A DNA stretch of 30,701 bases from Bacillus sp. JCM 19058. GTDB taxonomy: Bacteria > Bacillota > Bacilli > Bacillales_H > Bacillaceae_D. The DNA lies in the NCBI GenBank assembly GCA_001310555.1, contig BAXO01000067.1, positions 1 to 30,701 of the forward strand. Reading direction: 5' to 3'. Every line of letters starts with the position of its first letter. Positions within the stretch are counted from its first letter, which is position 1. Made by a program: the position numbers and the translations under genes. Below are positions 19,241 through 29,762 of the stretch, in pieces. Under the pieces are notes generated by a model. That model saw only the letters and a list, made by a program, of their open reading frames with translations, did not search any database and was not told where the DNA came from.

Positions 19241-20138
19241 TTATACTCTCAAAAACTTGCGAACTGACATTACACTACCCCATACACCGATAAACGCACC
19301 AATCGCAATTAACAGCACGGCGATTTGCCACATATATGGGAATAATGGTAGTAATTCAAAGAATCTCACTTCAAAATCACTTCCATAGTTAGTGAGTAAT
19401 GAACCATATCCGAACCCAATTATGAGAATTGGAATCAACGATCCGACGACTCCAAGGAGTATTCCTTCAATAAAGAACGGCCAGCGAATAAAGCCGTTTG
19501 TAGCTCCTACCAGCTTCATAATCTGAATTTCACGTTTACGAGCAATAATTGTAAGTTTAATAGTATTCGCAATCAGAAACATCGCTGTAAACATCATCCC
19601 GAGCACTAATACTAAACCGACGATGCGAGCAAGCTGGGTAATATCAAACAAGCGCTCGACCCATTCCTTACCAAAATTCGTCCGCTCTACAAATTCAAAC
19701 TGATCGATTTGGATCGCAACTTGCTCTGTCAGTTGAGGGCTAGCCGCAGTAACGATAAAGGCATCATTTAACGGATTTTCTTCGCCCCGTATCGTTTCAA
19801 ACACTTCGCCACCCTCTGCTAAACTATCAATCAACTGATCCAACCCTTCATCCTTGTTCAAAAAAAGTAACTTGGGCTACATCATCAATCGCTTCGATTT
19901 CTTCCATTAGTTGTTCTTGCTGTTCATGAGTAGCCGTCAACTCGATGTATACCCTTATTTCGACATCATCTTCTATCGATGATGCTACATGGTTCATATT
20001 CAAAATAAGTAAGAGAAAGCAGCCGACGACAAATAGCATAATGGCTACAGCACTAATTGAAGCAAAGGTCATCCAACCGTTTCGGCCAAGATTCTTTGTG
20101 CCCTCTTTGACGTGCCTACCAAGGGTTCTAAGTTTCAT
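19241..20138 (-). CDS. ftsX: Cell-division ABC transporter permease FtsX
   Basis: About 298 residues. N-terminal cytoplasmic segment and first helix (MTFASISAVAIMLFVVGCFL), the extracellular loop with DVEIRVYIE, then three C-terminal helices, the first in IVGLVLVLGMMFTAMFLIAN, with the FtsX hallmark REIQIMKLVGATNGFIRWPF between them. It transmits the FtsE ATPase state to a cell-wall hydrolase outside the membrane. The ATG overlaps the end of ftsE by 11 bases. A 7-base A-run at 19860-19866 (expected 6) breaks the frame; repair restores VTFLNKDEGLDQL. No T-rich terminator is evident between it and the EnvC-like gene, so co-transcription is likely. Confidence 0.95.
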
Positions 20139-20816
20139 AGCCGTAATTCCCCCTTACTTCATCGCGTACGATCCGCCCAGCCTCAATGGCAATCACCCGT
20201 TTTTTTTATCGTGTTAACAATTTCTTTATTATGGGTAGCCATGATTACCGTTGTGCCTCGATTATTTATATCGTCCAATACATCCATAATTCCCCAGGCT
20301 GTATCTGGATCGAGGTTTCCTGTAGGCTCGTCCGCAATTAAAACGTTCGGACTGTTGACAACTGCCCTCGCGATTGCGACTCGCTGCTGTTCACCACCTG
20401 AGAGCTCTCCGGGAAATGAACGAGCCTTGTTCTTTAACTGAACAATCTCCAAAACGTCCATTACCTTTCGCTTCATTACGTCTCGGCTTTCTTCTATCAC
20501 TTCGAGTGCAAATGCTACATTTTCGTAAACCGTCTTACTTTGTAAAAGCTTGAAATCCTGAAAAACTACACCAATTTTCCGCCTAACGAAAGGAACATGA
20601 CGTTCCTTCATTTTTGAAAAATTAACATTGTCGACGATAATCTCGCCTTTTGTTGGTTTTTCCTCACGGTAAATCATTTTAATGAAGGTTGATTTTCCCG
20701 CACCACTAGGTCCAACGATATAGACAAATTCTCCCTTTTTTTATTGACAAAGTTATTCCATTAACAGCTTTTACATTGTTCGAATAAGTCTTCCAAACAT
20801 CTTTAATTTCAATCAT
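20128..20816 (-). CDS. ftsE: Cell-division ABC transporter ATPase FtsE
   Basis: 228 residues after correction, the usual length. MIEIKDVWKTYSNNVKAVNG, Walker A GPSGAGKST, Q-loop VFQDFKLL, signature LSGGEQQR, Walker B VLIADEPTGNLD and H-loop MATHN are all present. Start ATG 20816 follows AAGGATG. The runs at 20736-20742 (7, expected 6) and 20200-20207 (8, expected 7) break the frame; both repairs give the standard sequence, and the corrected 3' end overlaps ftsX (TAG 20130-20128). FtsE drives ftsX-dependent activation of a peptidoglycan hydrolase during division or elongation. Confidence 0.96.
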
Positions 20817-21366
20817 TTACTTACCACATCCTTGCGTCCCATTCTTGAAGCCACACATTCTCTCCCCAGCTTATCCCGAACGCTTTTTACAAATATCTTG
20901 CTATGTATAAGAAACCTGTTGAATTCGCGATTAATTTCACCTTTTTTTGTCGGTTTGCCCATTCATTATATCATTGAATCCGACATTATGAGTGCGATTT
21001 TATATTACAATTTCATTTCAACGGCTGGAAATTAATTCATATTATTTACGAAAGCAGGCCCCTGCTAATGCTAGGAGCCCCTTTCTATCGTATAGTTAAA
21101 AATACCCATTCCATAAAATGTTTCTTTTCTGACAGATTCACTCCAAAATGAAATCGTTTCAGCAAGGTTTAATAAGGCGCTTTTCACCTGAACAGAGCTT
21201 TTGATCCACATTTCGAGCCTAAGTGTTTGAATGTTGACAAACCACGCACGTCTAAATAAATAGCAAATAAATCAGGATTAAAAAGTATTGAATTCATTCC
21301 TCTGCTAATTTTCGCTCAGCCTTTGCTTCAGACATCTTCGCCCCATTTGTTTACTGGATAAAAATA
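20817..21366. other. Gene-free stretch upstream of ftsE
   Basis: About 550 bases separate ftsE and the cccB terminator. I see no gene or RNA I can name. It must hold the ftsE promoter, but I cannot assign one with confidence. GCAGGCCCCTGC near 21054-21065 is a small inverted repeat of unknown meaning. Confidence 0.3.
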
Positions 21367-21395
21367 AACCTATCCGCGCGTTGTGCGAATAGGTT
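21367..21395 (-). terminator. Terminator of cccB
   Basis: AACCTATTCGC pairs with GCGGATAGGTT (one G-T) and is followed on the minus strand by TTTATTTTTA. It begins about 12 bases after the cccB stop. Confidence 0.8.
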
Positions 21396-21406
21396 CTTGC
21401 AGAAAA

Positions 21407-21766
21407 CTATTGTGTTTCAAGCCACTTAGCAATGTTATCTGCTTCATCCTCCGGCAAATTCATCGCTGGCATGGATCCTCTTCCATTTTCGAGAATCGTA
21501 AGGATTTCGCTGGCTGACAAATCATTATTTTCTAAGGCAGGTCCAGATACTCCCTCCAGGTTTTGACCGTGGCAGCCGATACAGCTCTTTTGATAAGTCT
21601 CTTCCGCAGCAGTTACATCGAAGTCTCCGGACGCAGCCTCTTCATCAGCAGTTTCATCAGTAGGTTCATCCGCTGGTGCTTCTACATCTGGCTCTGGTTC
21701 AGTCGTTCCACCGCCACATGCAGTAAGGGCAAAGACAAGCCCAATTGCAAGCAAAAATTTCTTCAA
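21407..21766 (-). CDS. cccB: Membrane-anchored cytochrome c-551
   Basis: 119 residues, intact. A lipoprotein signal (FLLAIGLVFALTACGGG; lipobox LTAC), an acidic linker rich in Glu, Asp, Pro and Thr (residues ~22-45), then one haem c domain with CIGCH covalent haem site and GSMPAM carrying the distal Met ligand. It acts outside the membrane as a small electron carrier to terminal oxidases. The start codon is TTG at 21766, with AGGAGG eight bases upstream. It follows the YitT-family gene as in B. subtilis. Confidence 0.92.
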   Translation of the reverse strand: MKKFLLAIGLVFALTACGGGTTEPEPDVEAPADEPTDETADEEAASGDFDVTAAEETYQKSCIGCHGQNLEGVSGPALENNDLSASEILTILENGRGSMPAMNLPEDEADNIAKWLETQ

Positions 21767-21845
21767 GTGAATTGCCTCCTATCGATGTTAAATTGGAATA
21801 AAAAATCCCTTCAACGCTAGTATAGTCCATTTTCATCCAGTGCGG

Positions 21846-22711
21846 CTATCGAAATCCTTCCCCAAGTACTTCTGTGGCATTGGTAACAACGACAAATGCA
21901 TGCGGATCAACGGTTCGAACCACTTGTTTCAATTTTGTGACCTCTGATTGATTAACGACACATAGTAAAACAGGGCGCTCTTTATTCGTATACCCGCCGT
22001 ATCCATGCAACTTTGTCACGCCGCGATCGACGTCACGCAAAATGCCTTGACTTACCTCTTCCTGCCGACTGGAGATAATTAGGGCTACCTTTTCATAGCC
22101 TACCCCCAATTGCACTAAATCAATCGTCTTTCCAGTCACAAATAATGAGATCAAAGCATAGAGTGCCAATTCAAGGCCAAACACAGCCGCAGATGTCAAG
22201 ACTATTAAGCCGTCCAATAAAGCGACACACAGTCTGAAGATAGTCCAGTAAACTTCTGGACGATTTGAGCTGCTAAATCTGTCCCGCCTGTACTCGCGCT
22301 CGCGCGAAAAACCGTCCCTAATCCTGCACCGACTCCAATCCCGCCAAACAAGGCGCCGAGCAACGGATCAGTAAAACCAACCGACCAATCCTTCGTTAAA
22401 AAGACGACCAAAGGCAGAAATAAAGTCCCGACAAGCGTTTTAACTCCGTATTTAAAGCCGCCTAACAGCAAAATTCCTAATACAAACAAAGGAATATTCA
22501 AGGCCCACTGAGTATAAGCAGGTTCGATGTCAATCACATAATTGACTATCGTACTAATTCCGCTCACCCCGCCAGAAGCGATACGATTTGGTAATAAAAA
22601 CAAATTAAATGAAATCGCTACTAACGCTGAACCTGTCAGTATATAAAAATAATCAATAAAGGCTTGTGCCTTTCGTCCTCTCGGCAAACGACTTCGCTTC
22701 TTTCTTCTCAT
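21846..22711 (-). CDS. YitT-family membrane protein
   Basis: About 288 residues. N-terminal basic part and DYFYILTGSALVAISFN, then PNRIASGGVSGISTIVN, GALFGGIGVGAGLGTVFRAS and GGTDLAAQIVQK, the recurrent YitT glycine-rich helices, and a soluble C-terminal DUF2179 domain (YEKVALIISSRQEEVSQGI, VTKLHGYGGYTNKERPVLLC). The family is widespread in Firmicutes and of unsettled function. The ATG at 22711 has GGAGGGG upstream and is preferred to 22732. A G is missing near 22234 (expected SSGLCVALLDG). In B. subtilis the gene lies between prfB and cccB too. Confidence 0.9.
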
Positions 22712-23025
22712 GAATGCCCCTCCAACTTTCAATTAAATCCGTGCGTAGTATAGCATTCGTAGGAATAGTTGTAAATGAGACTCCGCTAACGCTTTACTTC
22801 GGTGACAGGCTATTTCGTTAAAGGTTTCCCCTTTGGTAACTCCTCCGATTCATTATCCTAAAGCTGGAACGAATCAACAGTGAGCCAATGCTGACTTCGG
22901 GCAAGAACGAACTAATGCTTAAAGCAGTCTAAGAATGCCTTCTTTTAGAACATTCGTGAAAAGTCTAGAAATTATTCAAAGCTGTTTGCTAGCTCCACTT
23001 CTCAAGTTTCCTGAACGAAAAAAAA
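22712..23025. other. Gene-free stretch between prfB terminator and the YitT gene
   Basis: About 300 bases with no gene or recognised RNA. It probably contains the promoter of the YitT-cccB unit. I see nothing else specific. Confidence 0.3.
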
Positions 23026-23051
23026 GCCTCCCTTTCAAAGAGGAAGAAGGC
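23018..23051 (-). terminator. Terminator of secA-prfB
   Basis: Read on the minus strand, GCCTTCT pairs with GGGAGGC (with wobbles) and is followed by eight Ts. It begins about 18 bases after the prfB stop. Confidence 0.7.
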
Positions 23052-23069
23052 CTTTAACTTAATATAAAA

Positions 23070-24183
23070 TCATTGGTTGGCCGCATGTAAAAATGAGCGC
23101 AGATAGGCATCGATAAAGCCATCTAGCTCGCCGTCCATAACCGCTCCTGTATTGCCAACCTCATAATTGGTACGGTGATCCTTGACCATACTGTACGGGT
23201 GGAACACATATGAACGAATTTGACTGCCCCAGCCAATCTCCTTTTGTTCACCGCGAAGCTCTGCAAGCTCTTGTTGCTGCTCTTCGATTTTCATTTGGTA
23301 TAGCTTCGCTCTCATCATTTTCATCGCTTGTTCACGGTTTTTAATTTGGGACCGTTCATTTTGACAAGTCACGACCGTATTCGTCGGTAAGTGAGTGATT
23401 CGGACGGCAGAATCGGTTGTATTTATATGCTGCCCACCAGCCCCGCTCGCCCGATACGTGTCGATTTTCAAATCTTCTGGCGAAATATCAATTTCTACAT
23501 TATCATCAAGCTCAGGCATGACCTCACATGAAACAAATGATGTATGTCGACGCCCCGACGAATCGAAAGGTGAAATCCGAACGAGACGATGAACGCCTTT
23601 TTCTGCCTTTAAGTAGCCGTAAGCGTTATGGCCTTTGATGAGCAAGGTAACGCTTTTAACGCCCGCTTCATCCCCCGCTAAATAATCCATCGTTTCCACT
23701 TTGAAATTCTTATCCTCAGCCCAGCGCGTATACATACGCAGCAGCATAGAAGCCCAGTCTTGAGACTCTGTCCCACCTGCGCCAGGATGCAGCTCAAGAA
23801 TCGCATTATTTTTATCGTATGGCTCACTTAACAAAAGCTGGAGCTCATACCGATTTAACGCTTGGCCAAGCTCATTCACACCCGTCTCCAACTCATTGAG
23901 CAGCTCGTCATCTGCTTCTTCCCTGACCAATTCATACGAGACTTCAAGCTCTTCATAATGCGAGCTCAAATCAAGAAAAGTATTGACTTGCTCCTTTAAT
24001 GCATTCGCTTCATTAATAATCGTCTGGGCGTGCTCCTGATCGTTCCAAAACCCAGGATCAGCCATTTTCTCTTCTAGTTCTGCGATTCGTTCCTGCTTTT
24101 CCTCTAAGTCAAAGAGACCCCCTAAAGTCTGTGAGTCGCTCTTCCATTACTTTCAGTTCCTGCTTAATTTCTACTAATTCCAT
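23070..24183 (-). CDS. prfB: Peptide chain release factor 2, with programmed +1 frameshift
   Basis: Release factor for UAA and UGA stops. About 370 residues. The start is the ATG at 24183 (AGGAGTG upstream), giving [20 protein letters not shown] and then a natural break: a TGA (24111-24109) in frame 25 codons in, at the canonical slippage site. After +1 shift the protein continues [20 protein letters not shown] to the stop at 23070. The SPF stop-recognition motif (RISPFDSSG) and the GGQ motif ([11 protein letters not shown]) are present. It lies 60 bases after secA and is probably co-transcribed. Unlike the other frame breaks in the window, this one is biologically expected. Confidence 0.98.
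24108..24123 (-). promoter_or_regulatory. prfB programmed frameshift signal
   Basis: AGGGGGTCTCTTTGAC: a Shine-Dalgarno-like AGGGGG positioned three bases before CTT TGA C. This is the well-known RF2 autoregulation signal: when RF2 is scarce, the ribosome pauses at UGA and shifts +1 at CTT, making full-length protein. All elements are intact. Confidence 0.98.
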
Positions 24184-24243
24184 TTACTTCACTCCTCATC
24201 CTTTACGTTCTATTCTGCAATACAGGCGACCGTTAGTTAACCG

Positions 24244-26765
24244 TTATGCATTCTTGCCGCAACAATTTTTATACTTTTTGCCGCTGCCACAAATGCAAGG
24301 ATCGTTCCGACCAATGGTCACCCCTTTACGGATTGGCTTCTTTTTCTTTTTTTCCTTGCCTTGCTCACTTTGCTGGACGGCTTTTCCTTCCGCTACCTTT
24401 TGTCGCTCAAGGTTTTGTTGTACTTGCGCTTTCATGATATACATCGAAACTTCTTCTTCAATCGATTCGATCATATGCTCAAACATTTCGAAGCCTTCAA
24501 ACCGATATTCGCGCAGCGGATCGTTTTGACCGTAAGCGCGAAGATGAATCCCTTGTCGGAGCTGATCCATTTGGTCAATATGATTCATCCATTTCCGATC
24601 AACGGTTCGGAGCATTATGACCTTTTCAAACTCACGCATATGCTCTGGCGTGAACTGCTCCTCCTTCTCATTGTAATTCTGCTTCACTTTGTCAGTGATT
24701 AGCTCGATCATTTCTTCCGGATCCTTGCCCTTCAATTCCTTCTCCACCAGATCATCCTCGTTAAGAAGATTAGCTTTAAAGTAATTAACAATGGCCTGCA
24801 AATCCCATTCCTCTGGGACTTCGCTTTCTGGGGTAAAGAGCTTGACGTTGCGCTCGATCACTGCCTGCATCATATTCTCTACAATTTTACGCAAATCATC
24901 TGAAGCGAGTACTTCCATCCGCTGCTTATAAATAATTTCGCGCTGCTCTCGCATAACATCATCATATTGCAAAATTTGCTTCCGCGCATCAAAGTTATTT
25001 CCTTCAACCGCTTCTGGGCAGTCTCAACGGCGCGTGAAACAAGCTTACTTTCGATCGGCTGATCCTCCTCCATGCCAAGGCGCTCCATCATCGAACGCAT
25101 ATTGTCAGAGCCGAAACGACGCATCAGCTCATCTTCCATCGACAAATAAAACTGTGAAGAACCCGGATCGCCTTGACGACCAGAACGTCCACGCAGCTGA
25201 TTATCAATTCGGCGGCTTTCGTGACGTTCAGTACCGAGAACGTGAAGCCCTCCCAGCTCTTTGACTCCTGCACCGAGCTTAATATCCGTCCCGCGGCCTG
25301 CCATGTTTGTCGCGATCGTTACCGACCCCTGCTCCCCTGCCTTCTCAATAATTTCTGCCTCACGCTCATGGTTTTTCGCATTAAGGACATGGTGGGGGAC
25401 ACGGCGCTTGTTCAGCATTTTTGACACGAGCTCTGACGTTTCTACACTGACGGTACCGACTAGCACTGGCTGCTTCTTTTTGTATAGCTCTTCAATTTCG
25501 TTAATAACCGCCTTGAATTTTGCATCCATCGTCTTATAAATCAAGTCCGCCTTATCGTCACGTGCAATTAGTTTATTCGTCGGAATAGCCATAACATCCA
25601 TTCCATAAATATTTCGGAATTCTTCTTCTTCCGTCTTTGCTGTCCCTGTCATACCAGCAAGCTTCTGATACATCCGGAAGTAGTTCTGAAATGTAATCGA
25701 GGCAAGCGTCATGCTTTCCCGTTGCACCTGCAGTCCTTCCTTCGCCTCTATAGCCTGATGCAAACCGTCGCTGTAACGGCGCCCCTTCATTAAACGCCCC
25801 GTAAACTGGTCAACGATGACAACCTCACCATCTTCTACGACGTAATCTGTATCCTTCTGCATGACTACATAAGCCTTCAAGGATTGATTGAGATGATGAT
25901 TGAGCTGGACATGCTTTTGGTCAAACAGGTTTTCGATGCCGAAGGCCCGTTCTGCTTTATTAACACCCTCTTCTGTCAGCTGAACATTTTTCGTTTTTTT
26001 TCATCAAGCGTATAATCCTCTTCCTTTTTCAATACTCGGATAAATGAATTCGCTTGCTGATACAACTGAGTCGACTGCTCGACTGAGCCGGAAATAATTA
26101 ACGGGGTTCTCGCTTCATCAACTAAAATAGAATCGACCTCATCAATTAAGGCAAAATGCAGCGGCCGCTGCACCATTTGCTCTTTATACAGCACCATATT
26201 ATCCCGTAAATAATCAAAACCGAGTTCATTATTTGTACTATACGTTATATCTGCATTGTATGCCTCTTGTTTTTCCTCTTTTGAGAGGCCCGTTTCGTTT
26301 AAACCAACAGCCAAGCCGAGAAATTGAAAAATGCGTCCATAATTTTCCATATCACGGCGAGCAAGGTAATTATTAACGGTCACAATGTGTACACCTTTAC
26401 CGGATAAAGCATTCAAATAAACAGCCATCGTTCCAACAAGTGTCTTTCCCTCACCAGTCTTCATTTCAGCTATATTTCCCTGATGCAAAGCAATCGCACC
26501 TAGCACTTGCACACGATAGGGCGTCTCTTGCACAACTCTCGTGGCAGCTTCTCTGGCGACAGCGAACGCTTCAGGCAACAGGTCATCTAACGTTTCTCCT
26601 TTTTCGAGACGTTGTTTAAACTGCTCTGTTTTATGGCGTAAATCGTCATCTGAGGATTTTTTCATCTCGTCCGCGAGCGCTTCAATTTGTTCAACTAATT
26701 TTTCATTTTTCTTAAGCTGCCGCTGGCTCGGATCCCCGATTACTTTTTTTTAATAATCCTATCAT
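24244..26765 (-). CDS. secA: Preprotein translocase ATPase SecA
   Basis: About 840 residues. [20 protein letters not shown] start, Walker A KTGEGKT, DEAD-like IDEVDSIL, the preprotein cross-linking region, motor domain 2 ([23 protein letters not shown]), helical wing and a C-terminal zinc-binding [14 protein letters not shown] that contacts SecB or lipids. It drives Sec export at the membrane. The corrected start ATG is 26765 (7-base run expected at 26744-26751, read as 8). Further breaks are at 25994-26001 (8; expected 6, restoring [12 protein letters not shown], or 9) and at 25008-25009 (GG for GGG, restoring [13 protein letters not shown]). It is the head of the secA-prfB unit. A gene this essential cannot be truly broken three times. 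Confidence 0.97.
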
Positions 26766-27173
26766 CGAAATTCTTCCTCTCTTCTTTCAGCTCGCCCTAG
26801 AAAAGAGCGCTCATGAAGATTTTTTTACTAGCGATGGTATCCATCGTTTTAAACGACCTGTCCATTCAATTCGGACATTCTCCTGTTGCTTCATTTTATC
26901 AGTTTAAATGTAGGCTTACAAGCACTGTAAAAGTCAGTTCCTGTAAACATCAGCCGTTTTCATAAAAACCGTGGTACGTTCATTTATCTTCTCCGTTTAC
27001 AAAAGCAAAATCCAAGCCCTGCTTGATGGAGCCGCGCTCATAACATCGAGCTGCATTGTATATGGCAAGGCTTAAGTAGCTTGGCTAATTGACTGAAGTC
27101 AAAAGGTATATAGCCTTTTAGTGCCCATTTACTACGTATACGCATAAAGTAAACAGGAAAGGGGGAATAATCG
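26766..27173. other. Divergent intergenic region upstream of secA
   Basis: About 400 bases between secA and the oppositely oriented 27174 gene. It should carry both promoters, but I cannot pick either reliably. The palindrome GAGCGCTC lies near 26805. The hpf (ribosome hibernation) gene found next to secA in B. subtilis is not in this interval. Confidence 0.35.
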
Positions 27174-27829
27174 TTGGCTACTACGCTTAACTGGGGGGTC
27201 GATTCCGCAGCAGCAGTTACTGAGAATCTTTACGAATGTGTACGTAACACATATGGCCAGCCAGATTTTTGGGGACGTTATCTGCATCGTATTGAGGGGG
27301 TCAGTGATGGTCTAACAGCTGAGGAAATTCGTTTTATTCGTGAACGTGGTATAAAAATATTACCTATTTATAATAACTTTACTGAAGCGATCGGTTCAAG
27401 AGCCGGAACAGTATCGGCGCGGAATGCGATGTTTCAAGCAAAATTATTAAATATGAGAGAAGGCAGTTTTATATTTGCCAACATTGAAAATTTTTTTTAC
27501 GGTCGATGCTGACTGGCTTATCGCCTGGGTCGAAACCTTTTACTCAAGCAGCTATCGACCGGGTATTTACGGGGACCCAGAACAAGGTCCGTTAAACTCC
27601 GCGTTCTGTGAAGCTACAGCAAGAAGTGAGCTTGTTGCGAATCAAGCTGTATTTTGGAGCTCAGAACCGGAGCCTGGCACAACGCCAAAAAAACCGAATT
27701 CCAAGCTACCTTCCGAGTCGTCCAAACTGTAGTGCGAACGTTTGGGCCTGGCAATACGGGCGCGATTCCGAACACTGCCCAATTGACACCGTTTTGATGC
27801 AGGAGCAATTGTATGCGGCACTCGGCTAA
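27174..27829 (+). CDS. DUF1906-like (glycoside-hydrolase-like) protein
   Basis: About 217 residues starting at a TTG (AAAGGGGG upstream). LNWGVDSAAAVTENLYEC, TYGQPDFWGRYL, ERGIKILPIYNNFTEA, then after repair NFFTVDADWLIAWVETFY, RPGIYGDPE, and the end NVWAWQYGRDSEHCPIDTVL. This is the TIM-barrel-like DUF1906 pattern: opening GVD, a central strand carrying acidic DAD, GxYG and a final WxWQY...ID. Members are thought to act on peptidoglycan or other glycans, without firm proof. There is no signal peptide. T-run 27491-27498 (8, expected 7) and A-run 27687-27693 (7, expected 6) break the frame. Confidence 0.75.
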
Positions 27830-27843
27830 AGCCTGTTCACGTA

Positions 27844-27887
27844 AATGAACACACCAAGTAAGCAATCTGTGCTTAGTGTGTTCATTT
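27844..27887. terminator. Terminator between the DUF1906-like gene and the desaturase
   Basis: AATGAACACAC...AAG and CTT...GTGTGTTCATT form a long hairpin with one mismatch in the stem. It lies about 15 bases after the stop of the plus-strand gene and the T-containing flank TTCATTTCATT follows. The minus-strand desaturase ends about 80 bases beyond, so both transcripts may use it. Confidence 0.65.
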
Positions 27888-27968
27888 CATTGAACGATAG
27901 GGTTGCTGTTCTCCCACCCTTCCCTCGAAAAAGTTAGAGAGTTTCTTCTATAATAACATCTGTTTCAT

Positions 27969-28963
27969 TCAACTTCCGGATTTGACGAGCAAATGTTTAA
28001 TTTCGTGAAAGCCTACGAATCGTTTGTGATATTCATCCCAAAGCCGGAATCGCATCGCTTGCAAGCTAGAAGCGATTGTAATGGTCGTCACTGCCTGTAA
28101 GGCGGGGATGCCATCATGGACCCTTTCTAAATGATAGTTTGGTACTTTTGGACTTAAATGGTGAACATGGTGAAAACCAATATTTCCGGTGAGCCATTGC
28201 AGAACTTTAGGCAATTTATAGTACGAGCTTCCATCTACGCCGCTTTAACGTAGTCCCAGTCCTCTTCTTTTTCAAAATAACTATCTTCGAACTGGTGTTG
28301 GACATAAAAGAGCCAAATACCGGCTGCTCCCGATAGATAAAATATCGGTATTTGGATTATGAGAAAGGCTTGCCAGCCAATAGCCCAACACAACAAGGCT
28401 GACAAGGCCCCGATGGAAACGTTAGTTATATACGTATTCAGGCGCTCCTTTCTTTTCGCATTCCTTTTGTTGAATCGATTTGAAATGAGAAGAATGTAAA
28501 AGGGGCCGAGTACGAACATCACGAATGGGTTCCGGTATAGCCGGTAAGTGATACGCTTCCATAGCGACGCTGATACATATTCATCAACTGTTAAAATCCA
28601 AATATCTCCTGTTCCACGCTTATCTAAATTGCTGCTCGTCGCATGGTGCATCGAGTGACTCCTCCTCCATTTCTCATAAGGTGTGAAAGTCAAAATGCCC
28701 GTTATCGTACCTACAATTTCATTTGCCCTTCGATTATGAAAAAATGAGTGGTGGCAGCAATCATGAAAGATAATAAATGTCCGGATAACAAATCCAGCTG
28801 CGAAAACGGCTAAAGCAAGCGTAAGCCAATAAGAGATCGCTAAGCTTTGATAGGCGAAGTACCAGAGAAGTAAAAATGGTCCAAGCGTGTTTACGATTTG
28901 TCGTATGCTTGCTATTACACTCGGTTTAGTATATGGAGCTATATCTTTTCTTAAATGTCGCAT
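27969..28963 (-). CDS. Membrane fatty-acid desaturase (Des-like)
   Basis: About 331 residues. All three His boxes of membrane di-iron desaturases are present: HDCCHHSFFHN, RRSHSMHHATSSN and, after frame repair, GFHHVHHLSPKVPNYHL. Hydrophobic helices lie between them (ALAVFAAGFVIRTFIIFHD, FVMFVLGPFYILLI). It is similar to Bacillus Des, the delta-5 phospholipid acyl desaturase induced by cold. The start is taken at ATG 28963 (MRHLRKDIAPYTKPS, AAAGGA upstream) rather than 28993, which has no site. A G is missing at about 28238. No DesK/DesR pair is in the window. Regiospecificity is inferred only from similarity. Confidence 0.88.
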
Positions 28964-28997
28964 TTCGTTATTCGTCCTTTCCTTCTTAATCATATAG

Positions 28998-29013
28998 TAA
29001 ACAGATTTGTTTA
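28998..29013. promoter_or_regulatory. Inverted repeat upstream of the desaturase
   Basis: TAAACA and TGTTTA are exact 6-bp arms with a 4-base spacer, about 35 bases before the desaturase start. A possible operator or part of the promoter; there is no further support. The gap 28964-29107 shows no gene. Confidence 0.3.
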
Positions 29014-29107
29014 ATCAGTTTAAATGTCGCAACGCCTTCGATTCGATCAGCTTCGTCTTCACCTTCGAGTCCTTCTTAAAAGCCGTCAGGCTGATCAATT
29101 AGTTCGT

Positions 29108-29750
29108 TCAGAATTTCTGCTTCTTTTTTTTAAAATAGTAATAATACATACTGAGCGGCCACCATAAAATGGCGAAAATCGGATAGATCGCCCAAATTGT
29201 ATTTGGAGATGATACGACATTGACGACGATAAAAAATAGAATGGATAACAGGCTGCCCGCAACAGAAAGACCGAAGAAGTCCTTTTTTTCGAACATAGTG
29301 TAAGGCGAGCGGCCACCAAAGAACAGCGTATGCAGGATATATCGCCCACGGATATTGATGCAGCATCATGATATTCAGCAGAGAATAATACATAATAATG
29401 CACATACTTGCGACAAGAGCAAAGGATACTGTCTTAGCTCTCTCTCCGCAAAATACCGAAATAGGCCACCAAATGATCAAAATAATCGTATATAAAATCC
29501 AAGGATGATGCGGCGAATGAAGGAAGTTAATGATACTCAAAAATGCGATAAGTAATAAACTGCCAAACAAAGCGTGTAACTTATATTTGCCCCTCCAAAT
29601 TAAAATCACGCTCGCTGGCCAAATGATCACCGCGAAGGCTGGATAAATAAACCACAAATAATCCGGACTCGTCAAGAGATTTACGACTATAAAGAAGATA
29701 ATACTTAGTACACTGCCTGCTACAGCAAATCCAATATGATGCCGATCCAT
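29108..29750 (-). CDS. Integral membrane protein of four tandem two-helix modules
   Basis: About 213 residues, MDRHHIGFAVAGSVLSIIFF onward, with an internal four-fold repeat of about 50 residues. Each module has a hydrophobic helix, then N-x-x-x-x-SP-x-x-x-W (NLLTSPDYLW, NFLHSPHHPW, NIMMLHQYPW, NVVSSPNTIW), then IYP and a helix ending WWP-x-S (AVIIWPASV, LIIWWPISV, AVLWWPLAL, AILWWPLSM). The module resembles bacterial 2TM domains. Start ATG 29750 follows GGGGGGAG. The run at 29283-29289 (7, expected 6) breaks the frame between modules three and four. It follows the HAAS-2TM gene directly. No function known to me. Confidence 0.7.
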
Positions 29751-29762
29751 AACTCTCCCCCC

